NCBI GenBank assembly: GCA_013698055.1
Contig: JACCVS010000421.1
Span: 1 to 17,080, forward strand
Origin: Acidobacteriota bacterium
GTDB taxonomy: Bacteria > Acidobacteriota > Blastocatellia > Pyrinomonadales > Pyrinomonadaceae
Length of the DNA: 17,080 nt
Direction: 5' to 3'
Shown here: one piece after another, positions 14,804-17,080 of the stretch
Numbering within the stretch: the first letter of the stretch is position 1
How the letters are laid out: each line of letters opens with the position of its first letter
Made by a program: the position numbers and the translations under genes
The notes under the pieces: generated by a model
What the model was told of the DNA's origin: nothing
The model's database searches: none
The model's input: the letters and a program-made list of their open reading frames with translations, nothing else

Positions 14804-15302
14804 ACTCCTTTACCATTTCCGTGCTCGAATGATTCTTCGGGTCGCCGACAATCACGACGCGACCGCCGATGGATCGTACCACATCGCGTTCGGGGACTGA
14901 GTCTTCGGTGTAATCAGTACCTTTGGCGTGGATGTCAGGGCGGATGGAGCGCAGAAGCTGCTCAACGGTTGGCTCCGCGAAAATGGTGACGAAGTCCACA
15001 GCCCGGATGGCAGCAATAATTTCAGCGCGCTCGCGCTCAGGCACGAACGGGCGACCTGCGCCCTTCTGCTCTCGCACCTGCTCATCTGAATTGATTCCGA
15101 CGACCAGCACATCGCCAAGCGCCTTAGCATCTTCAAGGTAGCGAACATGACCGACGTGCAGGATGTCGAAGCAGCCATTAGCGAGGACGATTCGCGCGCC
15201 ATGCTTACGGGCAATCGCCACGCGCGCTATCAAGCGATTAGGCTCAAGAATGCGCGACGCAGCGCTTTCTCTCTTTTGTTCATCGGATAAGTAACTCATC
15301 AT
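14751..15302 (-). CDS. hldC: D-glycero-beta-D-manno-heptose 1-phosphate adenylyltransferase (RfaE domain II)
   Basis: 183 residues. It joins heptose 1-phosphate to AMP from ATP, giving ADP-D-glycero-manno-heptose. The nucleotidyltransferase motif NGCFDILHVGH (42-52, HxGH 49-52) is followed by RYLEDAKALGDVLVVGINSD, GAGRPFVPERERAEI, the substrate loop HAKGTDYT (126-132) and the closing SSTEMVKEL (159-167), where most relatives have STT..I. In E. coli this domain is fused to the kinase as HldE; here it is a separate gene after hldA. The last residues (SVVSSQWSV, 168-176) are simply the translation of the GTCAGT heptad repeat, so the native C-terminus has been extended by repeat DNA. The ATG pair at 15302/15299 lies 4 nt after another heptad array; no clear ribosome site. 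Confidence 0.92.
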   Translation of the reverse strand: MMSYLSDEQKRESAASRILEPNRLIARVAIARKHGARIVLANGCFDILHVGHVRYLEDAKALGDVLVVGINSDEQVREQKGAGRPFVPERERAEIIAAIRAVDFVTIFAEPTVEQLLRSIRPDIHAKGTDYTEDSVPERDVVRSIGGRVVIVGDPKNHSSTEMVKELSVVSSQWSVKKDDEQR

Positions 15303-15306
15303 TACG

Positions 15307-15380
15307 ATTTCGGAATGCGGATTTCGGAATGCGGATTGAAAAGCGATTGCACGCTCTCTCTTAAATCCGCATTCCGCATT
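15307..15380. repeat. Inverted heptad arrays (ATTTCGG/AATGCGG) between hldA and hldC
   Basis: Left array: ATTTCGG AATGCGG ATTTCGG AATGCGG (15307-15334). Right array on the other strand: AATGCGG AATGCGG ATT (15380 back to 15364). CGGAATGCGGATT (15325-15337) pairs perfectly with 15364-15376 around a 26-nt loop. It fills almost the whole 81-nt spacer: it begins 3 nt after the hldA stop and ends 4 nt before the hldC ATG. Confidence 0.82.
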
Positions 15381-15383
15381 ACT

Positions 15384-16406
15384 TCAGGTTTCTCCCCAGC
15401 GCAGAACAGACGAGAGAAGCTCCTGGCGATTGATGGTCGCCGTGCCGCGCTTCATGACGACGAGGCCGCCCGCATGGTTCGCCAGATTCGCGGCGTCCCC
15501 GAAAGTCGCGTTGGAAGCGAGCGCCAGAGCATAGGTCGCGATGACGGTATCACCTGCGCCGGTCACGTCAACAGCCTCGCGCGAGCCGACGGCTTCAATA
15601 TGAAGCGGCTCTGCACCTTCTTCAAGCAGGAGCATCCCGCGGCTGCCGCGTGTGATGAGCAAGGCGCGGAAATCCAACTGCTCACGCAGCCCCGTGCCCG
15701 CCGACACCAATTGCGCGGCATCTTCCAGCTTGCGCTCCAAAACCTGCTCGACCTCATCCTCGTTCGGAGTCGCGGAAGTAAAATTAGTAAACCGCGTCAG
15801 GCCAAAGCGCGAATCAACCAGTACAGGGATGCCGCGCTTCATCGTCGCCTCACGAACAGCCTCGACCATTTCGGCGTCGGCGAGGCCGTAATTGTAATCG
15901 GAGATGATGACAGCGTCGGCGGTCTCGACCTCTGCTCTCATCCGCGCGCGCAATTGTTCGCGCAATTCGTCATCGGCAAGCGGTTGGCCTTCATAGTCAA
16001 TCCTGATGACCTGCTGGCGCGTCGAGTGAATCTGCCCGGCGAGGACGCGCACCTTCGTCGTCGTCCTCACGGAAGCAGGCGTGACGATGCCCCCGCAGTC
16101 AACATTGGCCGCACGGAGCTTATTAACAAGCGCTCTTCCGGCTTCGTCCTCGCCCACGACGCCGATGATGACGGCTTTCGCATCAAGCGCGGCGAGATTG
16201 GTCGCGCAGTTGGCTGCGCCCCCCGGCGTCGTCTCCGTCCGCTCATAGCGCAAAATCAAAACGGGCGCTTCGCGCGAGACGCGGCTAATCTCTCCATACA
16301 GAAACTGGTCCGCGACCAGATCGCCGACCACCACCACCTTGCTCTGCGGAAACCGCCGCACGATGGCCGTCAGACGCTCCTGCTGCGGCGTTCGCTCAAG
16401 ACTCAA
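15384..16406 (-). CDS. hldA: D-glycero-beta-D-manno-heptose 7-phosphate kinase (RfaE domain I, PfkB family)
   Basis: 340 residues; phosphorylates heptose 7-phosphate at C1 to the 1,7-bisphosphate that GmhB then dephosphorylates. The ribokinase-type N-terminal motif VVGDLVADQFLYG is at about 26-38, the substrate-binding PGGAANCATNLAAL from about 61, ISDYNYG in the middle, and the PfkB signature DVTGAGDT with the catalytic Asp at about 286. The start is placed at TTG 16406 because GGAGG (16415-16419) lies eight bases before it; a TTG at 16421 gives five more residues but has no ribosome site, and no ATG is available. Separate hldA and hldC are the unfused version of E. coli HldE. Flanked on both sides by heptad arrays. 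Confidence 0.92.
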   Translation of the reverse strand: MSLERTPQQERLTAIVRRFPQSKVVVVGDLVADQFLYGEISRVSREAPVLILRYERTETTPGGAANCATNLAALDAKAVIIGVVGEDEAGRALVNKLRAANVDCGGIVTPASVRTTTKVRVLAGQIHSTRQQVIRIDYEGQPLADDELREQLRARMRAEVETADAVIISDYNYGLADAEMVEAVREATMKRGIPVLVDSRFGLTRFTNFTSATPNEDEVEQVLERKLEDAAQLVSAGTGLREQLDFRALLITRGSRGMLLLEEGAEPLHIEAVGSREAVDVTGAGDTVIATYALALASNATFGDAANLANHAGGLVVMKRGTATINRQELLSSVLRWGET

Positions 16407-16426
16407 TAGCTCAACCTCCAAATTAC

Positions 16427-16530
16427 AGTGACAAGTGACAAGTGACGAGTGACAAGTTAAGACAGGATTGTGTGCTTATCCTCCTGACTTATTCTTCTTG
16501 CTCGTCACTTGTCACTCGTCACTTGTCACT
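16427..16530. repeat. Inverted heptad arrays (AGTGACA/G x4 on each side) between gmhB and hldA
   Basis: Left array: AGTGACA, AGTGACA, AGTGACG, AGTGACA (16427-16454). Right array, read on the minus strand from 16530 to 16503: AGTGACA, AGTGACG, AGTGACA, AGTGACG. The two 28-bp arms can pair almost completely around a 48-nt loop. The gmhB stop codon (16514-16512) lies inside the right array, so its last residues VTSDE are repeat-encoded. Confidence 0.88.
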
Positions 16531-17080
16531 ATTTTTCTCACTGCTTCGAGTAAATCTTCCGCGACCAGATCAGGCTCGTGCTTCCAGACGGTGCGTTGGT
16601 ATTCCCATTCGCCGCGCCCGTAGCCGCTGAGGACGAAGGCGGAGTGGACGTGGGCGTTGCGCGCAAGTTCGATGTCGCTGTAGCGGTCGCCGATCATCCA
16701 GCTTTGCGCCGGGTCAATACTAAACTCTTCGACCGCGCGCTCAATCAAACCGGGCTTAGGCTTACGGCAGTCGCAATCGAAACGGTATGGATGCTCTCCA
16801 ACTGTTGGATGATGCGCGCAATAATAGATTGCATCAAGCCGCGCGCCCTTCTGCTCCAAGTCCTTAGTGAGAACATTATGCACTGCAGCGATTATCTCTT
16901 CCGTAAAATAGCCGCGTGCTACTCCTGCCTGATTCGTAACGAGGATGGCGAGCCAGCCCGCTTCATTCAATAGCCGCACGGCTTCGGCTGAATAGGGAAA
17001 GACCCGATAGCGCGAAGGATGATTGACGTAGCCGATCTCTTCGGAAATCGTCCCGTCACGATCCATGAAGACCGCGCGCC
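16512..17080 (-). CDS. gmhB: D-glycero-beta-D-manno-heptose 1,7-bisphosphate 7-phosphatase (HAD-IIIA), 5' end beyond window
   Basis: At least 188 residues. It removes the 7-phosphate from heptose bisphosphate, the step between HldA and HldC. The frame is open to the window edge and reads RAVFMDRDGTI, so the internal ATG at 17066 (within the catalytic DxD motif) is not the start and a few N-terminal residues are missing. Counting from that Met: nucleophile/acid pair D2 and D4, VTNQAG (43-48), the zinc-binding set CAHH (C83, H85) and DCDCRKPKPG (C98, C100), and GDRYSDIELARNA (126-138). The zinc motif separates GmhB from histidinol phosphatase lookalikes only partly, but position next to hldA/hldC settles it. 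The C-terminal VTSDE and the stop come from a heptad repeat. Confidence 0.93.
   Translation of the reverse strand, partial: RAVFMDRDGTISEEIGYVNHPSRYRVFPYSAEAVRLLNEAGWLAILVTNQAGVARGYFTEEIIAAVHNVLTKDLEQKGARLDAIYYCAHHPTVGEHPYRFDCDCRKPKPGLIERAVEEFSIDPAQSWMIGDRYSDIELARNAHVHSAFVLSGYGRGEWEYQRTVWKHEPDLVAEDLLEAVRKIVTSDE

Noticed and set aside
15315..16409. Long 364-codon plus-strand open frame
   Set aside because: It is antisense to hldA, which has all PfkB motifs; the frame is open only because of codon bias in the opposite strand.
14710..16530. Heptad arrays considered as a CRISPR array
   Set aside because: Units are 7 bp, contiguous and arranged as inverted pairs at gene junctions; there are no 25-40 bp direct repeats with spacers and no cas genes.

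Overview
The window looks like a chromosomal segment of a Gram-negative bacterium, most likely an acidobacterium of the Blastocatellia/Pyrinomonadaceae kind. This is inferred from protein style: a large secreted nuclease carrying Calx-beta repeats and a C-terminal DUF4214 block, plus an ADP-heptose/LPS-core pathway. No rRNA or other phylogenetic marker is present, so the placement is an inference.

Layout. Bases 1-731 hold the 3' part of a leucyl aminopeptidase (pepA). Bases 732-1375 are non-coding by ordinary criteria but richly structured. They contain a 118-bp palindromic MITE-like element flanked by a 7-bp target duplication. Then come two tandem 20-bp dyads, a near-perfect sigma-54 promoter, a possible 32-codon ORF and a 14-bp-stem hairpin, which together read as a compact sigma-54 transcription unit. 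Bases 1376-2664 hold a membrane-anchored J-domain protein translationally coupled to a YfcE-type phosphodiesterase. Bases 3018-4210 hold a small unknown protein followed by a secreted HEAT-repeat protein, ending at a bidirectional terminator. From there to the end every gene is on the minus strand: a stand-alone Clp/Hsp100-type AAA+ unfoldase (4322-5536), inositol-1-phosphate synthase (6077-7396), the 1463-residue secreted nuclease (7593-11984), and a six-gene run from 17080 down to 12210.

That last run reads gmhB - hldA - hldC - heptosyltransferase - isoprenylcysteine-methyltransferase-like membrane protein - DUF3108 envelope protein. GmhB, HldA and HldC supply three steps of ADP-heptose synthesis (7-phosphatase, C1 kinase, adenylyltransferase), and the GT9 enzyme uses the product for LPS inner-core assembly. 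The isomerase (gmhA) and epimerase (hldD) are not in view.

The most unusual sequence-level features are: (1) inverted pairs of heptanucleotide repeats, each locus with its own heptad, filling the three spacers between the first four genes of the heptose operon and also the 3' end of the phosphodiesterase gene, and running into coding ends or stop codons; (2) the sigma-54 unit with dyads at about -106; (3) the MITE with intact target duplication; (4) a 21-bp tandem operator-like duplication in front of the nuclease gene; (5) an [ILV]G[FL]-type tripeptide at the ClpP-docking-loop position of the single-module AAA+ protein.
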